Positions 16,168 through 24,735 are shown, counted from the first letter of the stretch. The stretch is 64,000 bases of DNA from Dongia_A sp044226685 (GCA_044226685.1 JBGAGP010000009.1:1-64000), one strand, 5' to 3'. Numbers and translations: made by a program. Notes: generated from the sequence alone by a model not told the origin.

Positions 16168-17295
16168 ATGGCGAAATCCAGGAACACCAAGCTGCTGTCC
16201 AATTTCGACTGCCCCGGCGGCGGCCAGGTCTGGGTCGAGGGCCATACGCTCTATGTCGGCCATATGCGCCAGCCGACCGGGACCTCCATCGTCGACGTGT
16301 CCGACCCGCGCAATCCGCGGCTGATCAAGCGCATCGAGATGCCGCCGGGCTGGCACTCGCACAAGGTGCGCGTCGCCAACGACATCATGATCGTCAACCA
16401 TGAACGCCAGGGCACCGAGGGCGACACCGAGTTCGGCGGTGGCCTCGGCATCTACGACGTCTCGAAGCCGGGCGACCCGAAGCTGATCACCAAGTGGCGC
16501 ACCCACGGCAAGGGCGTGCACCGCTACGATTTCGACGGCCGCTACGCCTATATCTCGCCCACCGCCGAAGGCTATATCGGCAACATCTGCATGATCCTCG
16601 ACCTCAAGGACCCGGCGAAGCCGGAGGAGGTCGGTCGCTGGTGGATTCCCGGCCAATGGAAGGCGGGCGGCGAGGAGTATCCCTGGAACAACTGGACGCC
16701 GCCGCGCTGCCACCATCCGATGCGCCGCGGCGACCGGCTCTATGTCAGCTACTGGCATCACGGCTTTTTCATCCTCGACATCGCCGACATGTCGAAGCCG
16801 AAGCTGGTCTCGGCGGTGAACACCTCGCCGACCTGGCCGCACCCGACCCACACCTGCCTGCCGATGCCGCAGAAGCTGAAGGGACGGGACGTCATGATCG
16901 TGGCGGATGAGGACGTGGCCAAGCTATGGCCGGCGGCGCCCGCCTTCATGTGGATCTACGACATCACCAATGAACATTGTCCCATCCCGATCTCGACCTG
17001 GCAGGTGGAGGGGCTGGACAAGGACGGCGCACCGCAGCCGGCGATGATGGGCTGCCATCAACCGTCGGAAAGGTTCAAGGGCACGGTCATACCCTTCGCC
17101 TGGTTCGCCCAGGGGCTGCGCCTGATCGACGTCGCCGATCCCTTCGCGCCGAAGGAAGTCGGCTTCTACGAGACCGATGCGCCGAATGGCTTCGACTTGG
17201 CGTCGTCCAACGACGTGACCATCGACCAGCGCGGCTTGATTTATCTGATCGACCGGCAACGCGGCGTGGACATCATCGAAACAACCGTGATGTAG
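16168..17295 (+). CDS. LVIVD-repeat beta-propeller protein
   Basis: A protein of 375 residues with repeated strands of the LVIVD type: GTSIVDVSDPRNPRLI, GLGIYDVSKPGDPKLI, HGFFILDIADMSKPKLV, GLRLIDVADPFAPKEV and RGVDIIETTVM at the end. This spacing suggests a beta-propeller. No signal peptide is seen. Many conserved His/Trp/Cys residues (WHSHKV, PPRCHHPMR, PHPTHTCLP) hint at a metal or catalytic site unlike purely structural propellers. It lies 40 bases after the cupin gene and 42 before ridA, so probably belongs to the same operon. Its biochemical role is unknown; lactonase-like or isomerase chemistry is a guess from the fold. Confidence 0.7.
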   Translation: MAKSRNTKLLSNFDCPGGGQVWVEGHTLYVGHMRQPTGTSIVDVSDPRNPRLIKRIEMPPGWHSHKVRVANDIMIVNHERQGTEGDTEFGGGLGIYDVSKPGDPKLITKWRTHGKGVHRYDFDGRYAYISPTAEGYIGNICMILDLKDPAKPEEVGRWWIPGQWKAGGEEYPWNNWTPPRCHHPMRRGDRLYVSYWHHGFFILDIADMSKPKLVSAVNTSPTWPHPTHTCLPMPQKLKGRDVMIVADEDVAKLWPAAPAFMWIYDITNEHCPIPISTWQVEGLDKDGAPQPAMMGCHQPSERFKGTVIPFAWFAQGLRLIDVADPFAPKEVGFYETDAPNGFDLASSNDVTIDQRGLIYLIDRQRGVDIIETTVM

Positions 17296-17337
17296 TAGCG
17301 CCGAGCGGATTTTTCGGAGGGGAGTTGGGGGCTCAGC

Positions 17338-17721
17338 ATGGGCGAGAACAAAGGCATCAGCACGATCGGGAAGAAGAACCCGAACCTGCCATTCCATCCT
17401 GCGGTGCGCGCCGGCGACTTCATCTTTGTCTCGGGACAAGTCGCCAAGGACGAAAATGGAAACATGTGCGTCGGCAATATCGAGGAGGAGACGCGCTGGA
17501 CCATCGAATCCATCAAGCGCATCCTGGCGCTCGACGGCGCCGATCTCTCCGATGTCGTGAAAGTGACCGTCTATCTGGAGGATGCGCGGAATTTCGGTCG
17601 CTATAACCGGATCTTCGCGGAATACTTCCCGGAGGGAAGGGTGGCACGGACGACCGTGGAGGCCCGCGCCGCCATCGAATGCAAGATCGAGATGGACGCG
17701 GTGGCCTACAAGCCGAAGTGA
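17338..17721 (+). CDS. ridA: RidA-family enamine/imine deaminase
   Basis: A protein of 127 residues, the typical length. Signature segments are HPAVRAGDFIFVSGQVAKD, TRWTIESIKRILALDGADLSDVVKVTVYL, FNRIFAEYF-like NRIFAEYFPEG and ARTTVEARAAI, the last with the arginine that binds the substrate carboxylate in RidA. RidA proteins hydrolyse reactive enamines/imines; specialised members act in catabolism of nitrogen-containing aromatics. Opening of a pyridine ring would release enamine-type products, so its place between a ring-cleavage cupin and B6 genes is suggestive. A GGAGGGGAG stretch precedes the start. Confidence 0.88.
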   Translation: MGENKGISTIGKKNPNLPFHPAVRAGDFIFVSGQVAKDENGNMCVGNIEEETRWTIESIKRILALDGADLSDVVKVTVYLEDARNFGRYNRIFAEYFPEGRVARTTVEARAAIECKIEMDAVAYKPK

Positions 17722-17802
17722 GACCGACCAGGGATCGGGCCGCGCCGCGACGGCGCCGGCAAACGACCCGGATCATGTGCCGTGCAGGCAGGGAGAGCTG
17801 AA

Positions 17803-18408
17803 ATGCTGCGATTGTTGGGCCGGAATACCTCCGGCAATGTCCAAAAGGTGATCTTTCTGCTGGAGGAGATCGGCGTCCCCTATACGCGCGAGGATTACGG
17901 CCGCCAGTTCAACAACACCCAGGACGCCGCCTATCTCAAGCTCAACCCCAATGGCAAGGTGCCGACGCTGGTCGACGGCGACGTGGTGATCTGGGAATCC
18001 AACACCATCCTGCGCTACCTCGCGACCAAGAACGGCAAGGCCAATCTCTATCCGACCGACGCGGCGAAGCGCACCGAGGTCGAGCGCTGGATGGACTGGC
18101 TGCTCGCCTCGCTCAACTACCACTACGTCCAGGTGTTCAAGGATTCGAAGAAGCCGGAGGCCGAGCGCGCGCCGACCTTCGCCGCCGACGCCAAGGAACT
18201 GGCGGCGCAGCTCTCGATCTTGGAGGGCGCGATTGCGGGCAAGGCGTGGATCGCCGGCAACGATTTCACCCTGGCCGACGTGGCGTTGGGACCGATCGTG
18301 CATCGCTGCCTGGACTTCCCGGTGGCGCTGCCGGCGCTGCCGAATCTAAAGGCGTGGCGGGCGAAGCTGACGGAGCGCCCGGCCTTCAAGAAGGCGGCGG
18401 GACTGTAG
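17803..18408 (+). CDS. Glutathione S-transferase family protein
   Basis: A protein of 201 residues from ATG 17803, with GGGAGAG 6 bases upstream. The N-terminal thioredoxin fold (LLGRNTSGNVQKVIFLLEEIGVPY, NPNGKVPTLVDGD, WESNTILRYLA) has Ser/Asn at the position of the catalytic residue and the ES-N-I glutathione-binding motif. The C-terminal helical domain has IAGNDFTLADVALGPIVHR. It sits in the operon-like run after ridA. In ring-cleavage pathways GSTs often act as glutathione-dependent cis-trans isomerases (maleylpyruvate type), which would suit a cupin product, but the sequence alone does not show that activity. Confidence 0.82.
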   Translation: MLRLLGRNTSGNVQKVIFLLEEIGVPYTREDYGRQFNNTQDAAYLKLNPNGKVPTLVDGDVVIWESNTILRYLATKNGKANLYPTDAAKRTEVERWMDWLLASLNYHYVQVFKDSKKPEAERAPTFAADAKELAAQLSILEGAIAGKAWIAGNDFTLADVALGPIVHRCLDFPVALPALPNLKAWRAKLTERPAFKKAAGL

Positions 18409-18440
18409 GAGATGTCGTCGCGCTCCTGGCGCCCTCCTAC

Positions 18441-18559
18441 TCGTCATGGTCGGACTTGGTCCGACCACCCACGAGTTTGTGTGGGCGGCAACGTTGCGGC
18501 TGATGTGAACTCGTGGGTGGTCGTGCCCGGCTTGAAACCGATGGGCACGACCATGACGA
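18441..18559. repeat. Composite intergenic palindrome: two hairpin units in inverted orientation
   Basis: Unit 1 (18441-18477) is itself a hairpin with stem GGTCGGAC (18448-18455) / GTCCGACC (18459-18466) and loop TTG. Unit 2 (18508-18559) has stem GGTCGTGCCC (18519-18528) / GGGCACGACC (18543-18552). The outer arms of the two units are reverse complements: TCGTCATGGTCG (18441-18452) with CGACCATGACGA (18548-18559), and the 16 bases at 18462-18477 with 18508-18523. The unit resembles the short palindromic repeats (CGTCATGGCCGG...) scattered through some alphaproteobacterial genomes. It fills most of the gap between the GST gene and the B6 dehydrogenase and may act in mRNA end formation. Confidence 0.85.
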
Positions 18560-18595
18560 AGAAGTAGAAAAAACTAGAGGTAAGCGGAGACGGAG

Positions 18596-19510
18596 ATGAG
18601 CAAGGCAGCAGTGGTCGGATTGGGCACGATGGGCCCGGGCATCGCGCAGACGCTGGCGCGGGCGGGCATGGAGGTCATCGCCTTCGACGTCAGCGAAGAT
18701 CAGCGCAAGAAGGCCGGCGACGGCCTGACCATGGCCAACAACGTGCTGAACGCGCTGGGCGTGCCGGAGAAGGGCAAGATCCCGGTGAAGATCGCCGGCA
18801 GCCTGCAGGAATGCCTGGCAGGCGCCACCCTGGTGGTCGAGACCGTGCCGGAGAAGCTCGAGATCAAGGCCGCGGTGTTCAAGGAGATCGACGCGCTGGT
18901 CGACAAGAAGTGCATCATCGCCAGCAACACCTCGGGCATCCCGATCACCAAGCTGCAGGAGAACGTCTCGGCGCCGGAGCGCGTCGTCGGCATGCACTGG
19001 TCGAACCCGCCGCACATCATCCCGATGATCGAGGTGATCGCCGGCGACAAGACCGCGCCGGCGACCGTCACCTGGATGGTCGACCAGATCAAGGCGCTGG
19101 GCCTGCTGCCCGTGGTGGTGCAGAAGGACGTGCCGGGCTTCGTCGAGAACCGCGTGCTCTACGCGCTGCTGCGCGAGTGCGTCGACCTGGTCGACCAGGG
19201 CGTCATTGATGCCGAGGGGCTGGACACCTGCGTCTCCTGGGGCATCGGCTACAAGCTCTCTGTCATCGGGCCGATGGCGCTGCTCGACATGGCCGGTCTC
19301 GACATCTACCAGGCGGTCGGCTCCTACCTGAACAAGGAGCTGTGCAACCGGGGCGACCTCAGCCCCTATGTCACCGAGCGGACCAAGGCCGGCAAGCTCG
19401 GCATGAAGACCGGCGGCGGCGTCTTCAGCTACACGCCGGAAAAGATCGCCGAACTGCGGCAGCTGCGCGCCAAGCGCCTGGTTGCCGTGCGCAAGGCGCT
19501 GGAGAGCTGA
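18596..19510 (+). CDS. 5-formyl-3-hydroxy-2-methylpyridine-4-carboxylate dehydrogenase (vitamin B6 catabolism)
   Basis: A protein of 304 residues with the 3-hydroxyacyl-CoA dehydrogenase fold: NAD site GLGTMGPGIAQTLARAG, then SNTSGIPITKLQ and the catalytic histidine in GMHWSNPPHIIPMIEV. From memory it is very close to the Mesorhizobium loti enzyme (mlr6793) along its whole length, including VPGFVENRVLYALLRE, LDTCVSWGIGYK and IGPMALLDMAGLDIY, which ordinary fatty-acid enzymes lack. The reaction is NAD-dependent oxidation of the 5-aldehyde to 3-hydroxy-2-methylpyridine-4,5-dicarboxylate. It lies between the cupin-RidA-GST run and the importer genes. A GGAGACGGAG site precedes the ATG. Confidence 0.88.
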   Translation: MSKAAVVGLGTMGPGIAQTLARAGMEVIAFDVSEDQRKKAGDGLTMANNVLNALGVPEKGKIPVKIAGSLQECLAGATLVVETVPEKLEIKAAVFKEIDALVDKKCIIASNTSGIPITKLQENVSAPERVVGMHWSNPPHIIPMIEVIAGDKTAPATVTWMVDQIKALGLLPVVVQKDVPGFVENRVLYALLRECVDLVDQGVIDAEGLDTCVSWGIGYKLSVIGPMALLDMAGLDIYQAVGSYLNKELCNRGDLSPYVTERTKAGKLGMKTGGGVFSYTPEKIAELRQLRAKRLVAVRKALES

Positions 19511-19674
19511 GCTCTCCGCGGGAGAAACGCCGCCCTTTTCATGTGTGGTTCGGATGGGGCGGCCAAGAACGGAATAGCCGGAAGCAATCCGGCAGGGGTT
19601 GAACCAAGCGGGCGTTGAACGAAGCGGGCATGCGTGACCGATCACGCGAACGAAAACAGGAAGGAAACCAGACC

Positions 19675-20727
19675 ATGAACAAGGGATTGTTGAGGCGGCT
19701 GGCACAGGTTTCGATGCTGGCGCTGGCCGTGGGCGGATTGGCCGTCCAGGCGCAGGCGGTCGATGTGAAGAGCATCGCCATCATGACGCCGGAAGAGCCG
19801 ACCGATTTCGGCTGGAACCAGCAGGGGTTCGACGCGGCGAAGGCGGTGGCCGAGAAATACGGCCTCGAATTCATGCCGGCGACGGGCCTCGGCTATGGCG
19901 ACGTGCACCCGCAGGCGCGCGAACTCGCCGATGACGGCGCCAGCCTGATCATCGCCCATGCCAGCGGCTACAATACGGCCGTTCCGGAAGTCGGCGCCGA
20001 AAAGGGCGTGCCGGTGGCCATCGTCGACATGGAAGGCGCGGGCAAGCCGGGCGTTCTCGCCAACTACACGCTCAGCGCCCATGAAGGCGCCTATCTCGCC
20101 GGCATCCTCGCCGCCAAGACGACCAAGACCAAGTCGGTCGGCATCGTCGTCTCCGGCGAGCCGCCGTCGTGGAACTCGCAATCGGCCGCCTTCGCCAACG
20201 GCGTCAAGGCCGCGGATGGCAGCGTGAAGATCCTCTATGCCGTGATCGGCCCAGCCGCGTATGCGGATGCCGCCGGCGGCAACCGCGTCACCGCCTCGCT
20301 GATCGGCGCCGGCGCCGACGTGATCTTCGGCCAGGGCGACGGCGCCACCTTCGGCATGCTCCAGGCGGTCGAGACCGGCAAGGCCGTCGACGGCGGCAAG
20401 GTGTGGTTCATCGACGTGATCGGCGACAAGACCTCCATCGACAAGGGCAACCTGCTCTCGTCGGTGATCTGGGACATGGTGCCGGTCTACTCCGAGATGG
20501 TCGAGGATCTGAAGGCCGGCAAGTTCGGCACCCACGAATACGCCATCCATCTGGCGGATGATTCGGTGCGGCTGCTGCACTCCAAGCATATCCCCGACGA
20601 CGTGTGGGCCGAGATCGAGAAGGTCCGCGGTCAGATCATCGACGGCAGCCTGAAGGTCGACCGGATCGAGGATGCGCAGAAGGTCCGCGCCCTGATGAGC
20701 TCCGTCACCGATGCGCCGCCGCAATAA
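19675..20727 (+). CDS. BMP-family ABC transporter substrate-binding protein
   Basis: A protein of 350 residues with a Sec signal (MNKGLLRRLAQVSMLALAVGGLAVQAQA). It has the Med/BmpA fold: DFGWNQQGFDAAKAVAEKYG, HPQARELADDGASLIIAHASGY, YTLSAHEGAYLAGILAAKTTK, VIFGQGDGATFGMLQAVE. The family binds nucleosides in most studied cases, and riboflavin in the spirochaete Rfu system. It is absent from amino-acid transporter families. Here it lies between two vitamin B6 catabolic genes and directly upstream of its ATPase and two permeases, so a B6 vitamer or a pyridine derivative is the predicted ligand (inference). ATG 19675 follows AAGGAA. Confidence 0.87.
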   Translation: MNKGLLRRLAQVSMLALAVGGLAVQAQAVDVKSIAIMTPEEPTDFGWNQQGFDAAKAVAEKYGLEFMPATGLGYGDVHPQARELADDGASLIIAHASGYNTAVPEVGAEKGVPVAIVDMEGAGKPGVLANYTLSAHEGAYLAGILAAKTTKTKSVGIVVSGEPPSWNSQSAAFANGVKAADGSVKILYAVIGPAAYADAAGGNRVTASLIGAGADVIFGQGDGATFGMLQAVETGKAVDGGKVWFIDVIGDKTSIDKGNLLSSVIWDMVPVYSEMVEDLKAGKFGTHEYAIHLADDSVRLLHSKHIPDDVWAEIEKVRGQIIDGSLKVDRIEDAQKVRALMSSVTDAPPQ

Positions 20728-20784
20728 GCGATCCGGCCATCCGTGTAACTGGACTCGCCCCGATGCCGCGGGCAGAGTGGCGAA

Positions 20785-22410
20785 ATGAACGGGCAAGAGG
20801 CGTCGTCATTGGCTGGGCAGCGTGCAGGGGAGGCGACGGGGGCAATCCCCGTCGCCGCCGTGCGGAACATCACCAAGCGGTTTCCCGGTGTCCTAGCCAA
20901 TGACGATGTCTCGCTCGAATTCCGGGCGGGCGAGATCCACGTCCTGCTCGGCGAGAACGGCGCCGGCAAGTCGACCCTGATCGGCATCCTGGCCGGCATG
21001 CAGCAGCCCGACGCGGGCGAAATCCTGATCGACGGCAAGCCGGTGGTGATTTCATCGCCGCGCGCCAGCCTCGATCTCGGCATCGGCACCGTCTTCCAGC
21101 ACGTGCTGCTGGTGCCGAGCCTCACGGTCATCGAGAATTTGATGCTGGGCGGCCCGTGGTGGCAGAAGCTCGCCCGCGCGCCGGCCCTGGCGCGCTTCAC
21201 GGAATTGTCCGCGCTGCTCGGCGTCAGGATCGACCCCGACGCGCAGGTCGGCCGCCTGTCGCTGGGCGAGCAGCAGCAGGTTGAGATCATGCGCGCGTTG
21301 TGGCGCGGCGAGAAGGTCCTGATCCTCGACGAGCCCACCTCGATGCTGACGCCGCAAGGCGTCAAGGACCTGGGCGAGGTGATGAAGCGGCTGCGCGCCA
21401 AGGGCGTCGCGCTCATCCTCATCACCCACAAGCTGGTCGAGGCCTATGAGTTCGGCGACCGCATCTCCATCCTGCGTCTTGGCCGCGTGGTCGGGAACCT
21501 CCCGCCGGAGCGGCTGCAAGCGATGACCGAGGCGGAGGTGACCGACGCCGTCATCCGCATGATGTTCGGCTCGACGGACGAGCACGCGCGTGACGCGGAG
21601 ATCCTGGTCGGCCGCGGCCGCCGGGCGCACCGCGACCGCCGGGTGGACCGCAGCGGACAGCCGCGCCTCAGCGTCGCGGGCCTGCAGACCGAGGCGACGC
21701 GCGGCGCCTGCCCGTTGCGCGACGCCAGTTTCGATCTCTGGCCGGGCGAGGTGCTCGGCATCGCCGGGATCGACGGCAACGGGCAGAAGCACCTGGCCGA
21801 GGTGCTGGCCGGGCAGCGTGCCGTCTCGGCCGGCCGGATCACCCTGAATGGCGCCGACATCACCGCCGACGCGGTGCCGGAGCGCCGGCGCCACGGCGTG
21901 CGCTACGTCACCGACGAACGGCTGGGTGAGGGGACGGTCGGCATCTTCTCGGTCGCCACCAACCTGGTGCTGAAGGAGATCGGCGTGCCGCCGTTCTGGC
22001 GCCGCGGCATCACCGACTGGGACGCCATCCACGACAGCGCGCGCGAGCACATCAGGCGCAGCGACATCCGCACGCCCTCGGAGAAGACGCCGATCGGCAA
22101 GCTCTCCGGCGGCAACATCCAGAAGGCGATCCTGGCGCGCGAGCTCAATGCCGCGGCCAGCGTGGTCGTCTTCAACAAGCCGACCTACGGCCTCGACCTG
22201 CAGAACACCCGGCTGGCGCATGAGCGCATCCTTGCCGGCGCCGATGCCGGCCTGGCGACCGTGGTGATCTCCACCGATCTCGACGAACTGCTGGAACTCT
22301 CCGATCGCATCGCGGTGATGGACCAGGGCAGCGTCGTCGGCATCGTCGAGAACGGCCCCGACGTGGAACGCCAGGTCGGCCTGCTGATGACCGGCGCGAG
22401 GGCGGCGTGA
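20785..22410 (+). CDS. ABC transporter ATPase with two nucleotide-binding domains (BMP-type importer)
   Basis: A protein of 541 residues with tandem ABC domains. Domain 1 has an intact Walker A (LGENGAGKSTLIG), signature LSLGEQQQVEI and Walker B VLILDEPTS. Domain 2, as usual in RbsA/NupO-like proteins, is degenerate at Walker A (GIDGNGQKHLAEV, no GKS) but keeps LSGGNIQKAILAREL. The linker at about 265-290 is unusually rich in Arg/Asp. It energises uptake of the solute delivered by the upstream binding protein. It begins 57 bases after that gene. No function other than import is likely. Confidence 0.88.
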   Translation: MNGQEASSLAGQRAGEATGAIPVAAVRNITKRFPGVLANDDVSLEFRAGEIHVLLGENGAGKSTLIGILAGMQQPDAGEILIDGKPVVISSPRASLDLGIGTVFQHVLLVPSLTVIENLMLGGPWWQKLARAPALARFTELSALLGVRIDPDAQVGRLSLGEQQQVEIMRALWRGEKVLILDEPTSMLTPQGVKDLGEVMKRLRAKGVALILITHKLVEAYEFGDRISILRLGRVVGNLPPERLQAMTEAEVTDAVIRMMFGSTDEHARDAEILVGRGRRAHRDRRVDRSGQPRLSVAGLQTEATRGACPLRDASFDLWPGEVLGIAGIDGNGQKHLAEVLAGQRAVSAGRITLNGADITADAVPERRRHGVRYVTDERLGEGTVGIFSVATNLVLKEIGVPPFWRRGITDWDAIHDSAREHIRRSDIRTPSEKTPIGKLSGGNIQKAILARELNAAASVVVFNKPTYGLDLQNTRLAHERILAGADAGLATVVISTDLDELLELSDRIAVMDQGSVVGIVENGPDVERQVGLLMTGARAA

Positions 22411-22440
22411 TGGTGCGGTCTGGCCACATACTCGATGTGC

Positions 22441-22662
22441 TCCTTCCCCCCCAAGCCGACGAATGTCGGCATTCGCCGACGGGGCGGGGGAAGGGTGGGA
22501 TGGGGGGTGATGCAGCGCCGGGTCTTGTTCCACTGAACCTTCGCCCTTCTATCGCCTCCGGCGATGCGCGCCCGCGGGGCGCGACCCCCCATCCGGCTGC
22601 GACTAGGCTCACTGCGTTCGCCAAGTCTCCGCTGCCTTCCCCCGCAAGGGGGGAAGAAGGAG
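22441..22662. repeat. GC-rich intergenic repeat element within the importer operon
   Basis: The 256-base gap between the ATPase and first permease genes is filled by nested inverted repeats. CCTTCCCCC near 22442 pairs with GGGGGAAGG near 22486. GATGGGGGGT (from about 22499) pairs with ACCCCCCATC near 22582. Near the right end CTTCCCCC (about 22637) pairs with GGGGGAAG, immediately followed by AAGGAGTG, the ribosome site of the permease. The C-rich/CCGCAAGGGGGG pattern is like the mosaic palindromic repeats common between genes in rhizobial relatives. No credible gene lies in it. It may stabilise or attenuate the downstream message. Confidence 0.65.
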
Positions 22663-22666
22663 TGTT

Positions 22667-23740
22667 ATGAGCACCGAGGTTCAGGGCGGAGACACCGCCA
22701 GCGATGCCGCGCGCGAGGCCGCGTCGGCGGCGCTGCGCGTCGCCGTGCCGGTGATCCTCGCGCTCATCGCCGGCGGCGTCATCCTGCTGATCCTGGGCAA
22801 GGATCCGCTCGCCTATTACGGTTTCGTCGCCAGGCGTGGCCTGCTCACCTGGGGCGGGCTGCAGGAGACCTTCACCCGCATGTCGCCGCTGCTGCTGATC
22901 GCGGCGGGGCTGATCGTCGCCTTCCGCGCCGGCATCTGGAATCTTGGCGGCGACGGGCAGTTCCTGTTGGCCGCCGTCATCACCTCCGCCCTGGCGCCGG
23001 CGCTGATCGCCTTCCTGCCCCGGGGGGTGACGCTGGTGATCTGCATGCTGGTGGCGATCGCGGTGGCCGCCTTGTGGTCGGTGATTCCGGCGATCCTCAA
23101 GGCACGCTACGGCGTCAACGAGATCATCACCTCGCTGATGATGAGTTTCCTGGGCGTGAGCTTCGCCAACGTGCTGGTGAAGCTGTTCTTCCGCGATCCC
23201 ACCACGACGGTGCCGCAGACGGTCACCCTGCCGGTGGCGGACCGCCTGCCGCGCCTGTTCGACACCACGATCCACAGCGGCGTGCTGATCGCCTTGGGCG
23301 TGGTCGTCCTGGTGCATCTGATGATGACGCGGACCGCCTTCGGCCTGAAGCTGCAGGTGGTGGGCGCCAACCCGGCCGCCGCCATTCATGCCGGGCTCAA
23401 CGTCGCCCGCCTCACCATCGCCACCTTCGCCATCAGCGCCGGGCTCATCGGGCTGGGCGGCGCCGTGGAGATCCTCGGCGTCTGGGGTACGGTGCGCGCG
23501 GATTGGAACCCGGCTTTCGGGCTGCTGGTCGTGCCGCTGGTGTTCCTGGCCCGGTTCAACGGCTATGCGGTGATCGGCTTCGTGTTCTTCTTCTCGGCCC
23601 TGATGATCGGCGGCGAGAGTGCCGCGCGGCGGGTCGGCGTGCCGCAGACCTATGTGCTGGTCCTGGTGGCGCTGCTGCTGATCTTCCTTGCCGTGGTCGA
23701 GTATCTCGATCATCAGCGCCGCAAGCGGGTGGGGGCCTGA
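22667..23740 (+). CDS. ABC transporter permease 1 (BMP-type importer, NupP/YufP-like)
   Basis: A protein of 357 residues with about nine membrane segments of the BPD_transp_2 family. Recognisable stretches are LIAAGLIVAFRAGIWNLGGDGQFL and RYGVNEIITSLMMSFLGVSFANVLV, the latter being the family EIITSLMMN-like segment, plus LQVVGANPAAAIHAGLN, the cytoplasmic coupling loop. It pairs with the following permease to form the transmembrane heterodimer. AAGGAG lies 5 bases before the ATG, at the edge of the intergenic repeat. Confidence 0.86.
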   Translation: MSTEVQGGDTASDAAREAASAALRVAVPVILALIAGGVILLILGKDPLAYYGFVARRGLLTWGGLQETFTRMSPLLLIAAGLIVAFRAGIWNLGGDGQFLLAAVITSALAPALIAFLPRGVTLVICMLVAIAVAALWSVIPAILKARYGVNEIITSLMMSFLGVSFANVLVKLFFRDPTTTVPQTVTLPVADRLPRLFDTTIHSGVLIALGVVVLVHLMMTRTAFGLKLQVVGANPAAAIHAGLNVARLTIATFAISAGLIGLGGAVEILGVWGTVRADWNPAFGLLVVPLVFLARFNGYAVIGFVFFFSALMIGGESAARRVGVPQTYVLVLVALLLIFLAVVEYLDHQRRKRVGA

Positions 23741-23741
23741 C

Positions 23742-24677
23742 ATGGACGCCCTGCTGACCGAAGCCTTCCTCACCTCGCTCATTTTCGGCGCCGTCACCGC
23801 CGGGGTCCCGCTGCTGCTGGCGGGATTGGGCGAGCAGATCTCGGAAAAGGCCGGCGTGCTCAACATCGGCATCGAGGGCATGATGCTGTTCGGCGCTTAT
23901 GCCGGTTTCGCCGCCGCGTATTTCAGCGGCTCGTTCTGGTTCGGCTTCCTGATGGGCGGAATTGGCGGCATGGCGGTGGCGGCCATCGTGGTGCTGCTGT
24001 GCATCCGCTTCGGCCTCAACCAGATCGTCATCGGCATCGGCGTCACCATCGGGTTCGAAGGGCTGACGGCACTGCTGCATTTCGTGCAGTTCAGCAAGAC
24101 CTATCCGCGCCTCGACCAGGCGCCGGTCTGGGAACTGCCCGGCCTTTCCGCCATCCCGGTCCTGGGCAAGGCGTTGTTCAGCCATTCGCCCATCGTCTAC
24201 TTGGCGGTGCTGCTGGTGGTGGGGCTCGGCTGGATGTTCCGCTCGACCTTCATCGGGCTCAACCTGGAATCGGCCGGCGCCAAGCCGGCGGCGCTCGATG
24301 CGGCCGGGGTCAGCGTGACGGCGACGCGGGCGGGTGCAGTATTGTCGACCGGATTCCTGGCCGGGCTCGGCGGCGCCTACATGGCCAATGTCGGCGCCGG
24401 CCTGTTCGTGCCTTTCATGACCGGCGGCGCCGGTTTCATCGGGATCGTGCTGGCCATGCTGGCGCGTGGCAACCCGGTCTGGGTGCTGCTGGGCGCCGCG
24501 CTGTTCGGCATCAGCCTGGCGATGACCACGGCCCTGCAGGTGGCCGGCATCAACATCCCGACCGACGTGGTGCAGATGCTGCCCTTCGCGATGGTGATGC
24601 TGGTCCTGGTGATTTTCGCGCGGCATTCGGTCCTGCCCCCGGCCTTGGGGCTGCCCTATGTGCGCGGCGACCGGTAG
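23742..24677 (+). CDS. ABC transporter permease 2 (BMP-type importer, NupQ/YufQ-like)
   Basis: A protein of 311 residues with about eight membrane segments. ATG 23742 follows the preceding TGA by one base, so translation is coupled; a start further back would lie inside the first permease. Signature segments are GEQISEKAGVLNIGIEGMMLFGAYAGF and FGLNQIVIGIGVTIGFEGLT, then NLESAGAKPAALDAAG, the coupling loop. Together with the three upstream genes it completes a four-gene importer. The 4-pyridoxolactonase gene follows after 58 bases. Confidence 0.87.
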   Translation: MDALLTEAFLTSLIFGAVTAGVPLLLAGLGEQISEKAGVLNIGIEGMMLFGAYAGFAAAYFSGSFWFGFLMGGIGGMAVAAIVVLLCIRFGLNQIVIGIGVTIGFEGLTALLHFVQFSKTYPRLDQAPVWELPGLSAIPVLGKALFSHSPIVYLAVLLVVGLGWMFRSTFIGLNLESAGAKPAALDAAGVSVTATRAGAVLSTGFLAGLGGAYMANVGAGLFVPFMTGGAGFIGIVLAMLARGNPVWVLLGAALFGISLAMTTALQVAGINIPTDVVQMLPFAMVMLVLVIFARHSVLPPALGLPYVRGDR

Positions 24678-24735
24678 AATGGCGATGGCGTTGTGGACCG
24701 GCGGGCGGCGACCCGCGGCTTGATGGGAGGGGCTC

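Noticed and set aside
18596..19510. Ordinary 3-hydroxyacyl-CoA dehydrogenase of fatty-acid oxidation
   Set aside because: No enoyl-CoA hydratase or thiolase is nearby, and the C-terminal half matches the B6-pathway dehydrogenase.
22564..23757. Plus-strand open frame over the first permease and the repeat element
   Set aside because: Arginine/glycine-rich shadow of the permease in another frame; the permease frame has nine membrane segments and a ribosome site.
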